Positions 32,318 through 42,760 of a stretch of DNA of 64,000 nucleotides are shown piece by piece. The stretch spans positions 18,862,151 through 18,926,150 of the forward strand of contig OX438755.1 in the NCBI GenBank assembly GCA_949316235.1. Direction: 5' to 3'. Numbering within the stretch: position 1 is the stretch's first letter; the number at the start of each line of letters is the position of its first letter. The translations under genes and the position numbers were made by a program. Origin of the DNA: Oegoconia quadripuncta. Taxonomy: Eukaryota; Arthropoda; Insecta; Lepidoptera; Autostichidae. The notes under the pieces were generated by a model. That model did no database searches. It saw only the letters and a list, made by a program, of their open reading frames with translations, and had not been told where the DNA came from.

Positions 32318-32430
32318 ATAAATAAAAATAAAATAAAACGTTTACTTTGAGTTTCTTTTTACAGCGTTACATTTTATCACATACTTGCACCAAACTATAA
32401 ATAGTTTATGGACAGAAAATATACTCCCTT
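32318..32430. repeat. Dispersed repeat shared with 29893-30010
   Basis: AATAAAATAAAACGTTTACT, GAGTTTCTTTTTACAGCGTT, AAACTATAAATAGTTTATGG and CAGAAAATATACTCCCTT. It is followed directly by a SINE-A body. Confidence 0.65.
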
Positions 32431-32449
32431 TATGGGCAGAAAATATAAC

Positions 32450-32615
32450 TATAGTTAGCTGCTGTGAAGCAGCATTGTCTTTGTTATGGTCAGGTATATT
32501 TGAGATAAGATAGCTAGCCGCACAAATAGGATGGGGGTTCTTGGTGAGCCCTTCGGTCTCATCTTCTTTTAACATCAGGTGTGAACCACATCAAGTGCTA
32601 AGCCGTTGTACATTT
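32450..32615 (+). mobile_element. SINE-A 3' half, diverged
   Basis: GAGATAAGATAGCTAGCCGC, CATCTTCTTTTAACATCAGG, TCAAGTGCTAAGCCGTTGTA show the family order with many changes, indicating an old copy. Confidence 0.65.
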
Positions 32616-32869
32616 GAAAACTTATCTTCAGTCAAGTATACCCTAGGTTACGCGAATCTCTGAATAGAAAATCGAATAATGCAATTTAAAAGCGACTCAG
32701 AACGGTTCTAAAACGTATTTTGCGATCAACCAATGAAACTCATTCATGCTTATTGGACTGCATTTCCTGAGACCCAAATTGGAATTGCGCGAACTAAAAA
32801 CTTTTTCACTCACTCCTCCGTCAAAGGGGATTGGAAAGAGAAGAATAGAAATAAGGCGAAACAATAAAG

Positions 32870-33030
32870 ACTTCAGAAGGAAATACCGAAGTTTAAAATT
32901 AGAGATAAAGTTTTAGTGGAGAATATAGTTAGGAATAAATTTAAAACCACCATTGAACGGAAACCATGTGTCAAAGGATATTATAAAATCTCTATCTAGA
33001 AGACAGAATACGTGGACAAGAACCTTTTGT
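32870..33030 (+). mobile_element. CR1/Rex1-like C-terminal fragment
   Basis: The plus strand encodes NKFKTTIERKPCVKGYYKIS before a stop. This corresponds to NKFKLIIKQKLCKKGYYKIS of the element at 60674-61447. Only the last 40 or so codons are recognisable. Confidence 0.65.
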
Positions 33031-33180
33031 TTTATTGCTTCGTCAAAAAAAAAAAGTACTGCAAATGTATAGTTTCCACACATACTACTGAAGTAATAAA
33101 TCTGATTATATTAGTTGTTTTATAACATGGCAATGTTTAACACGTTGGTAATAAAAGTATCATCGTAGGGGGTCATGACA

Positions 33181-33478
33181 TTTTTTTTTTTTTTTTTTTT
33201 TTTATGCACAACGTGTTGGTACTTGACCTCAATGACCTGATGTTAAGTGAAGATGAGGCCGAAGGTGGAAGCGCACTGACTCGGAAACCCCAACACATTT
33301 GGGGGACTGGCTATCTTATCTCTGACAACCGGACACAACAATGCCATTAACATTGCTGCTTGGCGGCAGATTTAGATAAGATAGTGGTAGCTAGCCAGGC
33401 GGGGATTTAAAATGCCCTACCACCAACCAAACCGAGTACTTAAACATGTACCCCGCTGGAGATCGAACCCGCGACCTT
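33181..33478 (-). mobile_element. SINE-A
   Basis: It has a run of 23 T, TATGCACAACGTGTTGGTAC, TAGCTAGCCAGGCGGGGATT and CGCTGGAGATCGAACCCGC on plus. The head ends at the B box and abuts TTAATACGGGCCT, an end of the MITE type seen at 3113. Confidence 0.88.
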
Positions 33479-33803
33479 ATTAATACGGGCCTACATGTAC
33501 CTTCCTTATTTAAATCATAACGTATTTGATTGATTATACTGTTAATTATTTGTTTAAATTCGTTTTGCCATTCGGTAGGACACTCGTTAAACTATATTAT
33601 TATGTATAGAAACGTGGCTGTATTAAATATTTAAGAAATGAAGGTACTAACACCCGATACTACGTAAGCCCGCTCAAGAGGTGGCCTGGCTGGCCCGGAG
33701 CCAGCACTAACTATTAGTGCATCCAAAACAAACGACCCTCAGCTCCGGGTCACAATTTGTTGGTTTCGGTTTCATCAACAATATCAATTAAGTAACTCGG
33801 AAT

Positions 33804-33842
<39 letters not shown>
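33804..33842. repeat. (AT)n microsatellite
   Basis: About 19 uninterrupted AT units precede the tail of an inverted SINE-B. Confidence 0.95.
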
Positions 33843-33845
<3 letters not shown>

Positions 33846-34076
33846 TTGGACATATACAGACAGCGCCATCTAGTTCCACACTAAGCCTTGTGTTGTGGAA
33901 ACCAGATGGTTGATATACTACACAAATACATTTTTTTTTGTAAATAAATACATATATAAATGAAAAACATCCATAACTCGGGTACACTTGTCCGTATTCA
34001 TCACACTCGAATTCGAACCCGCAACCTTTTGGTATAGTGGTTAGAGTTGCTAACCACTACACCAAACAGGTCGTTA
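33843..34076 (-). mobile_element. SINE-B
   Basis: CAGCGCCATCTAGTTCCACA, AACCAGATGGTTGATATACT, CATCCATAACTCGGGTACAC, and the head CACTACACCAAACAGGTCGT on plus. Its head faces the head of the next copy. Confidence 0.88.
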
Positions 34077-34080
34077 TTAA

Positions 34081-34250
34081 AACGACCGGTTTCAGATAGT
34101 GATTAGAAACCTTAACTGCTATACTAAAAGATCCCGGGTTCGATTCCCGCTAGGGGCATATGTATGTATGATGAATACAGACATGTGTACCCGAGTTATG
34201 GATGTTCATTTACATATGGATGTTCAAAAAATATTTGTGTTATGTTAATC
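34081..34250 (+). mobile_element. SINE-B, 5' part
   Basis: AACGACCGGTTTCAGATAGT, the B box GGTTCGATTCC, GATGAATACAGACATGTGTA and a short body. The 3' part is missing. It is head-to-head with 33843-34076. Confidence 0.82.
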
Positions 34251-34265
34251 GAGGTAGATACAAAT

Positions 34266-34503
34266 ATAAATAAATAAATATATAGGATACTTACACCAAT
34301 CATCTAGTCCCAAACTAAGCAAAGCTTGTACTATGGATACTAGATAACGGATAAACATACATAAATATTTCTATAAACATCCATGACTCGGGAATAAATG
34401 TGCGTATTCATCACACAAACATTTATCCGTCACGGGATTCGAACCCGCAACCAACCATTGGTTTCGCTTACAAGGACACTATTTACTACACCAATTGGTC
34501 GTT
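34266..34503 (-). mobile_element. SINE-C, part of a compound SINE
   Basis: TTACACCAATCATCTAGTCC, GGATACTAGATAACGGATAA, CACGGGATTCGAACCCGCAA and TACACCAATTGGTCGTTAAC on plus. It abuts a SINE-B tail at 34504. The same B/C junction recurs in inverse order at 37780-37860. Confidence 0.88.
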
Positions 34504-34620
34504 AACCATCGATAGTATATCAACCATCTGGTATCCATAATATAAGCACAGATGCTTAGTGTGAAACTAGATGGCGCTGTGTGTGTACGTACAGATATTT
34601 ATTTATTATTATTCAGCAAA
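34504..34620 (+). mobile_element. SINE-B tail, part of a compound SINE
   Basis: AACCATCGATAGTATATCAA leads into CCATCTGGTATCCATAATAT, AGTGTGAAACTAGATGGCGC and a TTTATTATTA tail. There is no head; it is fused to the inverted SINE-C at 34266-34503. Confidence 0.85.
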
Positions 34621-34730
34621 ATATGCGTTAATCCAGGTCCTAGTCTCTCTACCAACCAAATTTCATCAAAATCTGTCGAGCCGTTAAGGCATGAAGAGGT
34701 AACAAACACACATACAACATACACGTTTCG
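34621..34730 (+). repeat. Repeat H-like fragment
   Basis: CCAACCAAATTTCATCAAAA, TCTGTCGAGCCGTTAAGGCA and GAGGTAACAAACACACATAC follow the usual 3' text of lepidopteran non-LTR-derived repeats. Confidence 0.5.
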
Positions 34731-35160
34731 ATGACCGATTGGTGTAGTGGATAGTGACTCTATCAGCGAAACTAATGGTTGCGGGTTCAAATCTCGCAAG
34801 GGGTAAGGAGTCTCGAGTCATGGATGTTTATATAAATATTTATGTATGTTTATCCATTATCTAGCATCCATAGTGCAAGCTTTGCTTAGTTAGGGACTTT
34901 TTTTTTGACACGGGGATACGCATTACGCGTACCGCTCGAATGGGGCACGGCGACTCGGTTATGTGGGACTCCCCTCCCTATCGGGAGGGATACCCACTAA
35001 AACCCCGCGGCGACCTTCCTCGGCAGTAGAGAGGACCTGGGAACGTGTTAGCGGCTCCAGGTCCCCCCCCGGCCTGCCCCCCTCTCAAGGGGAGGCCCGT
35101 TCGCGGAGGGTGCTTAGTTAGTAACTAGATGGTTGGTGTAAGTATGCGAAATGTTATTAA
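34731..35160 (+). mobile_element. SINE-C split by a retroposon
   Basis: GACCGATTGGTGTAGTGGAT, the B box GGTTCAAATC and the body run to GCTTAGTTAGGGACT (34884-34898). The SINE resumes at 35112 with GCTTAGTTAGTAACT, AGATGGTTGGTGTAAG. The repeated 15 bp is the target duplication of the insertion at 34899-35111. Confidence 0.88.
34899..35111 (-). mobile_element. GC-rich poly-A retroposon, complete insertion
   Basis: It begins on plus with a T-run and GACACGGGGATACGCATTAC (inverse of a poly-A end), then CTCCCTATCGGGAGGGATAC, CCTCGGCAGTAGAGAGGACC and GAGGCCCGTTCGCGGAGGG. A 15-bp target duplication (13 of 15 identical) flanks it. The same sequence is at 9640-9860 in plus orientation. Confidence 0.85.
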
Positions 35161-36526
35161 TTTATTTTATAGTCAAAATGACTGAAAATGCGCCTTGATC
35201 CGGACTTTAAAAGCATATAATGATGGAGTATGACATTCAATTTATTTAATACTTCAACATATATTTGCAGCAAAACCAGTTATTCAGACTCAATAATAAA
35301 ATCTTTTCCTCTTTTGTATGCCAAAAACAAACTGCAATACCACCACAGAGTGCATAAAGCACTAATTAATTAAAATCCACGAAATGATTTCGCCAAAACA
35401 TTTTTTAAAGGATTAAAAACATAAGCGCTGATTTAAAAATGTTTGCGCCGAATAAAAATATTTCATAGCAAATAAATAAAATTAAAATGGCCATAACGCG
35501 ACGAAATATTGGAGCGTACACAAAGACCAAGTCCGGGCCAGATGGCCCATTTCACATTAGTGATGTTGTGTGTTTATGATATCGGCTGCCATGGACGCGG
35601 TAGGTTTTACAGATCAACACCCATGAACCAAATCATTGGGTAAATGGCATTCACAAAAATCCAAATGCTAAACGAGCGTAGGACAATAAATATTAGGTCC
35701 TTACCTATGAAATTGGCGTTTTGTATGACGAATTTCATTAAGACTATTTTCTCCATACAAACATTTTTTATTTTTTTTTGGGAACGGCAAATCCAAATTT
35801 AGCTAAACTTTATGTGTATTATCAGATAACATTAAGTTAAGTATAGGCAGCGTTAATTGTTAAAAGTAACCGCTTTATAAAAGTTTCAGCGAGCGAATCT
35901 AAGAAATGATTATGGGAAGCACATGAAAAGAGTTCTGTTCAAATTTTTTTATTATGTGATTTAGATCAGAAATTAAAAAATATTTCATGTGAAACCTTGA
36001 AATAATATTCCATTTTCCAAATAAAAAACAAATTTGGATATAGCTTTGAAAATCGCAGGAATTATTAACGAAGAAAAAAAACTCCAATTTCAAAGACCAA
36101 ATATAATTGACATCTCGCAATTTACAATCCCATGACATTCCACATCATGTCCACTAAAATTGGGATACTGTCTCTCACAAAGAATTTACAGTCCAAATAT
36201 TACATGGTAATACAGGTTAGACGACAAAACTGAATTGTCAATGTGACTCTTGCGAGAAAATTTTTATGCATATAAAATTGGGAATATTCCACATCGGCGG
36301 AATGTCGGAAATCGGTCGCTTCGCATCGCCATGTCATGTGCGACCTTGTGCAGTCAAATAAACAATCTGTAATCCGAACTGCAAACTCCATGCTGCCTTG
36401 TGCAAACATATTTATGTACCTATACCTACAGCACTGTTGCATTTTCAACCTTACAGCTTTTGTATGTGCCGTACACGTATGTTGCTCCACAAAATACAAC
36501 AGAAAACTTTTGTTTTTCTTCTAATT

Positions 36527-36836
36527 TTTTTTTTAATGCACAAAGGTTAACTTCACCTCAATCACACCTAATGTTAAGTGAAGATGAGGCCGAAGGTGGA
36601 AGGGTACTGATCCGGAAACCCTATCTTATTTCAGGGACTGCCTATCTTATCTGACAACGTAATTAATATTGCTGCTTGACGGCAGATTTAGATGAGATGG
36701 TAGTAGCTAGCCAGGCGGACATTTAATATGCCCTACCACCAACCAAACCGAATACTTAAACATGTACCCCGCTGGGGATTGAACCCTCGACTTCCGAATC
36801 GTAAACCCAATGTTTACATTGTGCCATGGAGGCGGA
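36527..36836 (-). mobile_element. SINE-A, full length
   Basis: TTTTTTTTTAATGCACAAAG, TGGTAGTAGCTAGCCAGGCG, CGCTGGGGATTGAACCC and TGTGCCATGGAGGCGGAA on plus; several substitutions but all parts present. Confidence 0.88.
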
Positions 36837-37383
36837 AAAAAGTCTGACACAAAGCCACCAATCTGCGTTGTGACTGCGTTTGTAATTTGTAGTTCGTTTG
36901 TTTGTTGTGACTCTCCCAGTAAGAGGTGACTATGCCTCAAGAGTGGAGACGAGTAAGGCTGATGATGAACCATATTTTGATTGGGCTAATAGATTTTTGT
37001 CATTCAAAACTGCAGTCTGCAGTAATGTTGCTACCAATCCAGAATATATCTTCCGTACCTAGACATAGAGACTTGCATCATTCCGCTCGCAGAGGCAACC
37101 ATACGATATAGTTGATTTGTTACAGCCACTACATCATACATAACATTCAGAGAAAATAGAAGTATCCAGTGCAAGACTACAATATATGATTCGAAAGAAT
37201 AGTCTAAAATATTTGGGCGATGTCCAAAATTCTATGGATAAGAATATAAGTAGAAGTCTAGGGTGAATAGGCATTCGCGTGCTTAATTTTGGGCTACATC
37301 CATGGTTAGATTGTGGTCAAACATGTCCAGTCGTTCTAAAGAAAGTCTTCCCTTCCTTAAGGGTCGACAAGGCATTTTTCTGA

Positions 37384-37822
37384 ATAATAATAAATAAATA
37401 CCTGCATGTGCATACACACACAGCGCCATCTAGTTCCACACTAAGCATCTGTGCTTATACAGGGTGTCCCTGGAAGTATGGATCAAATCGAACAGGGGCA
37501 TGGGAAAGGTCATTCCCAAACTTTTTAACCCTATGAATGTCGGTGCCATTTTTGACGGTTCAAAAGTTATGATCAATTTTTTACATTTTCATATTATCGA
37601 ATAGTGCTTATACAAAAAAATTTTTTAAAAGAAAACTAGCAAAGCTATCAGCTTAATTTTTTAATTAAAAATAATTAATTATTTTTTTTTTTTTAATTTT
37701 TTTTTTTCAGCTTAAGTTTGGGAATGACCTTCCCCATGCCCCTGTTCGATTTGATCCATACTTCCAGGGACACCCTGTATAATAAGGATATTATGGATAC
37801 CAGTTGGTTGATATACTACCGA
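37384..37822 (-). mobile_element. SINE-B tail split by a MITE, part of a compound SINE
   Basis: CAGCGCCATCTAGTTCCACA to GCATCTGTGCTTAT (to 37457) continues after the MITE with GGATATTATGGATACCAGTT, GGTTGATATACTACCGATGG (37785-37822). It abuts SINE-C at 37823 through the same junction (CGATGGTTAACGACC) found inverted at 34497-34512. Confidence 0.85.
37458..37779. mobile_element. MITE with inverted ends of about 62 bp
   Basis: TACAGGGTGTCCCTGGAAGT, then ATGGATCAAATCGAACAGGG and GCATGGGAAAGGTCATTCCC, is mirrored almost exactly at 37718-37779. The interior is AT-rich. It is inserted inside a SINE-B tail, with TTATA/TATAATA flanks that leave the target duplication ambiguous. Confidence 0.85.
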
Positions 37823-38230
37823 TGGTTAACGACCGATTGGTGTAGTAAACAGTGTCCCTGTAAGCGAAACCAATGGTTGCGGGTTCGAATCCCGTGACGG
37901 GTAAATGTTTGTGTGATGAATACAAAAATTTATTCCCGAGTCATGGATGTTTATGTAAATATTTATGTTAGTTTAGCCGTTATCAAGTATCTGTGTCTAG
38001 TATACATAGTACAAGCCTTGCTTAGTTTGGGACTAGATGATTGGGGTTTGACGCATTCCTTCCCATTCGCATTTCATCACGAATTCAAAAACGGTCCCAT
38101 TCGCATTCGGTTCTATTCGCATTCGGTCCCATTCGCATTTGGTCCCATTCGCATTTTGTCCCATTCGCAAAATAGTCACACTCAGGATAAAATTTTGGTG
38201 CAGGTGTCCAAAATATTTATTATTATTTAT
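37823..38230 (+). mobile_element. SINE-C split by a minisatellite insertion
   Basis: GTTAACGACCGATTGGTGTA, the B box GGTTCGAATCC, GAGTCATGGATGTTTATGTA, TTTGGGACTAGATGATTGG (to 38044), and after the insertion TGCAGGTGTCCAAAATATTT. It shares GTAAACAGTGTCCCTGTAAG-type variants with the inverted copy at 34266-34503. Confidence 0.85.
38045..38191. repeat. Insertion carrying a 16-17-bp minisatellite
   Basis: GGTCCCATTCGCATT and variants recur about five times between 38092 and 38169. The whole 147-bp block interrupts SINE-C between TTGG and TTGG, possibly a 4-bp target duplication. The family is unknown. Confidence 0.7.
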
Positions 38231-38231
38231 T

Positions 38232-38450
38232 TATTCTCTGGAAAGTTGGCAGCAGTGCCACTTCGATTTTCTATACGTTGGCTAAAATGTATCCTACAAC
38301 ACTCTAGGGATAAAGACGAATCCAACGACACCTTGCACTTGAAAATCGATCAAGCTATTTAGGATAGAGGAGGTAACATAGAAATCTACATTCATATATA
38401 CACCCGAGAAACATTACTCGCCATCCTGGTACAGTCAGGTAAAAAGAATC
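38232..38450 (-). repeat. Repeat E, diverged
   Basis: GGATAAAGACGAATCCAACG, CACTTGAAAATCGATCAAGC and ACACCCGAGAAACATTACTC resemble repeat E in inverse, with the GTCGGG end lost. Confidence 0.5.
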
Positions 38451-38815
38451 TCCACAACCGTACGAAATCCACACAAGTAAAAGCCCATCTTTATGCATTC
38501 CCCCATTCAGATTCAGCACAGCAAGGCCAACTTAATTACATCTCAAAGACTAGACTGTACGCTTCCCAGGTACCCGTGTACACTTTACCTGCACCTGAGG
38601 CCTTTTTGTCCATAAACAAGTGACAGCCTTGCGTGCGTGTGCAACTTAAAATTGGGCAAGTCACAGAAGGCAGCGGCTGGAGTAGCTACTAACATGTGGT
38701 TGCTTGTCTTGAGATAAATATGAGGAATGAATGTGAGAGAGGCAAAAAAGCGGCAACTGGTATGAAAGAGTAGGAAACTACAGGTTACAAAATACTGTAC
38801 ATTGAACGTAATTAG

Positions 38816-39112
38816 GCATTAAAAACCGGTTTACGATTCGGAGGTCGCGGGTTCGATCCCCAGCGGGGCACATATTTAGTACTCGGTTTGGTTGGTGGTA
38901 AGGCATATTAAATGTTCGCCTGGCTAGCTACCACCATCTTATCTAAATCTGCCGCCAAACAGCAAGAGCATTGTTGTGTTCCGGTTGTCACAGATAAGAT
39001 AGCAAGTTCCCCAAATAAGATGGGGTTTCCGGGTCAGTACGCTATCACCTTCGGCCTCTTCTTCACTTAACATCAGGTGTGATTGAGCTCAAGTGCTAAC
39101 CCGTTGTGCATA
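38816..39112 (+). mobile_element. SINE-A, variant 5' end
   Basis: It begins TTAGGCATTAAAAACCGGTT, then ACGATTCGGAGGTCGCGGG and a normal body and tail (CTAACCCGTTGTGCATATAA). The unusual 5' join is shared with 21967-22203. Confidence 0.88.
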
Positions 39113-39266
39113 TAAAAAAAAATGCAGAAAAAATTTGCTAAAACTAATAACTTATAATAACTTAAAATAACAATAATAACTTTAAGTATTTCCTTATTTC
39201 TATACATATTTATTTATATATATTATTAGTATGTAGGTATATATTTTATTTTATTAAGGTATAGTT

Positions 39267-39420
39267 GAAATGAAATGAAATGTTTATTTGCTACGGAATT
39301 TGGTACATGAAGTTCTTAAAGCTGTCTCCGCAAATTCTACCACTGTATGGTGTGCAAATATGTATTGTCTAGAGTTAATTCCTCTAAATAATGATATAAT
39401 TAATTTCTATACTAAATAAT
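39267..39420 (-). mobile_element. Non-LTR 3' end with (GAAAT)n tail
   Basis: GAAATGAAATGAAATGTTTA, TTTGCTACGGAATTTGGTAC resembles the inverted tails of the CR1/Rex1-like elements at 17311 and 60424, but the UTR itself differs. Confidence 0.5.
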
Positions 39421-39674
39421 TTTAATTTACAAATAGTTCATTTCTCTTCTTCAAAGTGAAAAAGGTAGTTTCTGCACCAGACGGGTATCAACCAAGTGTG
39501 GCGGGTTCAGCTGATGAAGTGATAATAGATGAAGTCAGAAACTTTCTGGTAATTCTACAAGTGTTGAGTATCGTGGCTTTTTGTAAAATGTGTATTAATT
39601 TATGTATGTTGGAATATTCAAAGTTTTTAGGCTATTTTTTAAAGTTTTGGGGATTATTCCGGTGGATGACAAGA

Positions 39675-39737
39675 CAATTATTATTTATTATTATTATTTA
39701 TTACTATTATTTATTATTATTATTTATTATTATTATT
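39675..39737. repeat. (ATT)n microsatellite, imperfect
   Basis: TTATTATTTATTATTATTAT and similar continue for about 60 bp. Confidence 0.9.
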
Positions 39738-40298
39738 GTTTCGAGTTGTGATATAGGGCCCTTCGGGTCTCGTGATGAATAGTCTCAATCGTAACTTCAC
39801 TCACGTTGGCATTTTGCCAAACGAAATAGCCTAAAACTATACCCATAAACAGTAAAATACTTAATGCATCCCGTAGGACTAACTGAAGGCTAACATATCG
39901 AGTTCAGAGATAATAATTTTAACTAAACTTTTCAAGGTCGCTTTCAGTTAATAACTTTAACCGCACGCCCGCTGGCATTCATCCAAACGGCTTATATAGA
40001 AACACTGGGCGGTATGCTCTTTGATATCATTGCGAGAATAAGCCGAGTTTTAACTTGAATTAGAGTACAATAAGTTTTGTTTAAACGTTTATATGTTTTA
40101 AAGCTAAATTTGTTGTTCAACGGGATTTTAAAAATTATGAAAAATACGACGGTCTGCGATCTGGTACTTATTTTTAGTTAATTTTGTAGGATTTTTAAGC
40201 CGGTCGCATTGGTCACAAATTGTACGGTCACAAAATATGATAAAACTAACGAAAAACTGTTAATGCGTAAAGAGGACTAACTATTGTTGAAGCGTTTT

Positions 40299-40615
40299 TA
40301 ACCGCCTCCAACATTGGGTTTACGATTCGGAGGTCGCGGGTTCGATCCCCAGCGGGGTACATGTTTAAGTACTCGGTTTGGTTGGTGGTAGCGCATTTTA
40401 AATGTCCGCCTGGCTAGCTACCACCATCTTATCTAAATCTGCCGCCAAGCAGCAATGTTAATAGCATTGTTGTGTTCCGGTTGTCAGAGATAAGATAGCC
40501 AGTCCCTCAAATGTGTTGGGGTTTCAGGGTCAGTACGCTTCCACCGGCGACCTCATCTTCACTTAACATCAGGTGTGATTGAGGTCAAGCACCAACCCGT
40601 TATGCATAAAAAAAA
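40299..40615 (+). mobile_element. SINE-A with shortened head
   Basis: TAACCGCCTCCAACATTGGG shows a deletion of the A-box segment (GTGGCTCAATGTAAAC). The B box, body and tail ACCCGTTATGCATAAAAAAA are intact. Confidence 0.9.
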
Positions 40616-40857
40616 GAAAAAAAAAGCGTACTAACTATTATGACGATAAATTTTAAAATAGCTGCCAAAATCCGTAACATTGGATTAAATTTTTTATTTA
40701 TGTGTAGTTTAGTTTGTAAATGTATTATTATTTGTTTAGATTAGATTGCCTGTATTTTTGTATTTATACCGTTTATATTATATTAGATTAATTACTACAT
40801 AAAGGTACATTAAAAAAGAGATTAAAAATCACAAAATATCTAATAGGTATTTGTGAT

Positions 40858-40900
40858 TTTTTTTTTTAGATAACGGGTTAGTGCTTGAACAGCCCGATTT
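40858..40900 (-). mobile_element. SINE-A tail remnant
   Basis: TTTTTTTTTAGATAACGGGT, TAGTGCTTGA only. Confidence 0.4.
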
Positions 40901-41429
40901 GACTTTTTGGTCACCTTTGGCTTCTCATTAGGTTCTCATGCAGCGCTCCGTCACCTGAACTCCGGCATTCCCTCTTCTTTCGTTTCGCGTTTTAATTTGA
41001 AGCGATATTGTTATAAAGCATTTTTTTAAGATAATGTAATTTATGAATAGTTAATAATAATAAATTTATTTCAATAAACAGCTACATCGTCATTTTATAC
41101 AGTTCCATACAGCATTTTATACAGATCTATAGAGAAAAAAGAAATCTATTGGATACATGCTTTAAAAAGTAGGCAAGGTTGGACTGCTGAGCTCTAAACT
41201 AGGTAGTAATTACCTGTATCTTAGAGGTCAGTAGGTTCACCCAAAATATAGTGATGTTGGTAAAGACAGGTGTATCACATCACTTTCGTACTATATTCTT
41301 TAACGATTTGCGTTAGCTTATATATATATAAGTATATGTTAGTTAGTTAGTTATATAGATATATTATTATATTATATACATATGATATACGTCCATATAA
41401 ATTTGCCTAGAGATCATAATCAGTTACGG

Positions 41430-41665
41430 ATATCTAACTAATATTATAATTGCGATAGTTTGGATGTTTGTTTGTGTGTTGCTCAATCACGGGGAAACGG
41501 CTAAAGAGATTTGGCTGAAATTTGGTATACAGGTAGAACATACCCTAGATTAAAACATAGGATATTTTTAATCCCGATAAAGTGAGTAGTTCCCGCGGGA
41601 TAAACACATTTCCGCGATAAAGTTCTTCCACGCAGGCGAAGCCGCGGGCGGTAGCTAGTTTCATA
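41430..41665 (-). repeat. Repeat H
   Basis: Plus text GTGTTGCTCAATCACGGGGA, AAATTTGGTATACAGGTAGA, CCCGATAAAGTGAGTAGTTC, CCGCGGGATAAACACATTTC and CCACGCAGGCGAAGCCGCGG is the inverse of 48385-48612. Confidence 0.75.
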
Positions 41666-41771
41666 TAAATGGAAGTCTGTGGTCTTTGCCTGCGCCTCAG
41701 GTGTGAATTTATATATGTACTCGTATGTATTTCACATACTTACACAACCTATGATGTTTTTATTCGGAATT

Positions 41772-42010
41772 GAGCAAACTCATACAGAAATCTGCGGGCG
41801 CAATTATGAACTCAGCAAACTCATACTGAAATCTGCGGGCGCAATTATGAACTCAGCAAACTCATACTGAAATCTGCGGGCGCAATTATGAACTGAGCAA
41901 AGTCATACTGAAATCTGCGGGCGCAATTATGAACTGAGCAAAGTCATACTGAAATCTGCGGGCGCAATTATGAACTGAGCAAAGTCATACTGAAGTCTGC
42001 GGGCGCAAAT
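41772..42010. repeat. 41-bp tandem repeat, six copies
   Basis: TCTGCGGGCGCAATTATGAA recurs with exact 41-bp spacing (at 41791, 41832, 41873, 41914, 41955 and 41996; the last unit begins to diverge). The first units carry CTCAGCAAACTCATAC and the later ones CTGAGCAAAGTCATAC, so the array has two sub-types in blocks. Confidence 0.95.
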
Positions 42011-42602
42011 TATAAACCTTAAAAAACGGACGACTTAAACAGACATGTCGTTTCTTAGTCAGTACTTAATCTTTGCCCAGGTGTAGTCAAATATCAAAGC
42101 CAACTGATATTCCTGTTTATTCAAGAGACAAAATAAAATATGTCGACCCCAGTCACTCCCAATTAGTGGTACCTGTCGATTGCTGCTCAATCGTAACACT
42201 TCAATTCTATTTTAAACCTTACTGCCACGTAATAAGAACGAACTGTTATACTCTGCTTGTAGTCAACTATACAGCCGTGTTGTGTTGTTAATTGGAGCCG
42301 TTTTATTTGCTTATTCATCAATCGGTGAACTCACTTGTTACGTTGAGTGGGCAGCTGATGTTGAATGAATTTTCATTTACGTGGTTATGCATTAAAATAG
42401 AGGATTTATTTTTAATGGTTTATTATGTGACCACTTCAATGTCGATCTCTTCCACACAAACGTCCAAACAGCGAGACGTACCTGTCCTTAGCAATAGTGT
42501 CTTTAGTCCTTACTTTTCGGGTTTTAATGTTTTGTATAATAATAAAAATATCCTTGGACATACACTATCTATCTGTCATATCTATCTAAATTATTAATTT
42601 TA

Positions 42603-42760
42603 CTAATATGTATACCGAAAAGGAGATGGCGGGATGAGTTGGATAAATTCCTAACCAAGTGGTTGGAGGAGGCCTGGGATAGGGAGCCGTGGAGAGAGAG
42701 AGGAGGGAGGCCTTTGCCCAGCAATGGGACAGTATGGGCTCCTAATAATAATAATAATAA
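42603..42760 (+). mobile_element. RTE-like 3' end
   Basis: The plus strand encodes RRWRDELDKFLTKWLEEAWD, REPWRER, then in the next frame EAFAQQWDSMGS and a stop, the C-terminus of RTE-type ORFs. It ends in an (ATA)n tail near 42745-42760. It differs in sequence from the element at 31372-31906. Confidence 0.78.

Noticed and set aside
39456..39560. Plus-strand frame MKKVVSAPDGYQPSVAG that looks exon-like
   Set aside because: It is short, continues into an (ATT)n microsatellite and has no recognised homology. Splice sites are weak.
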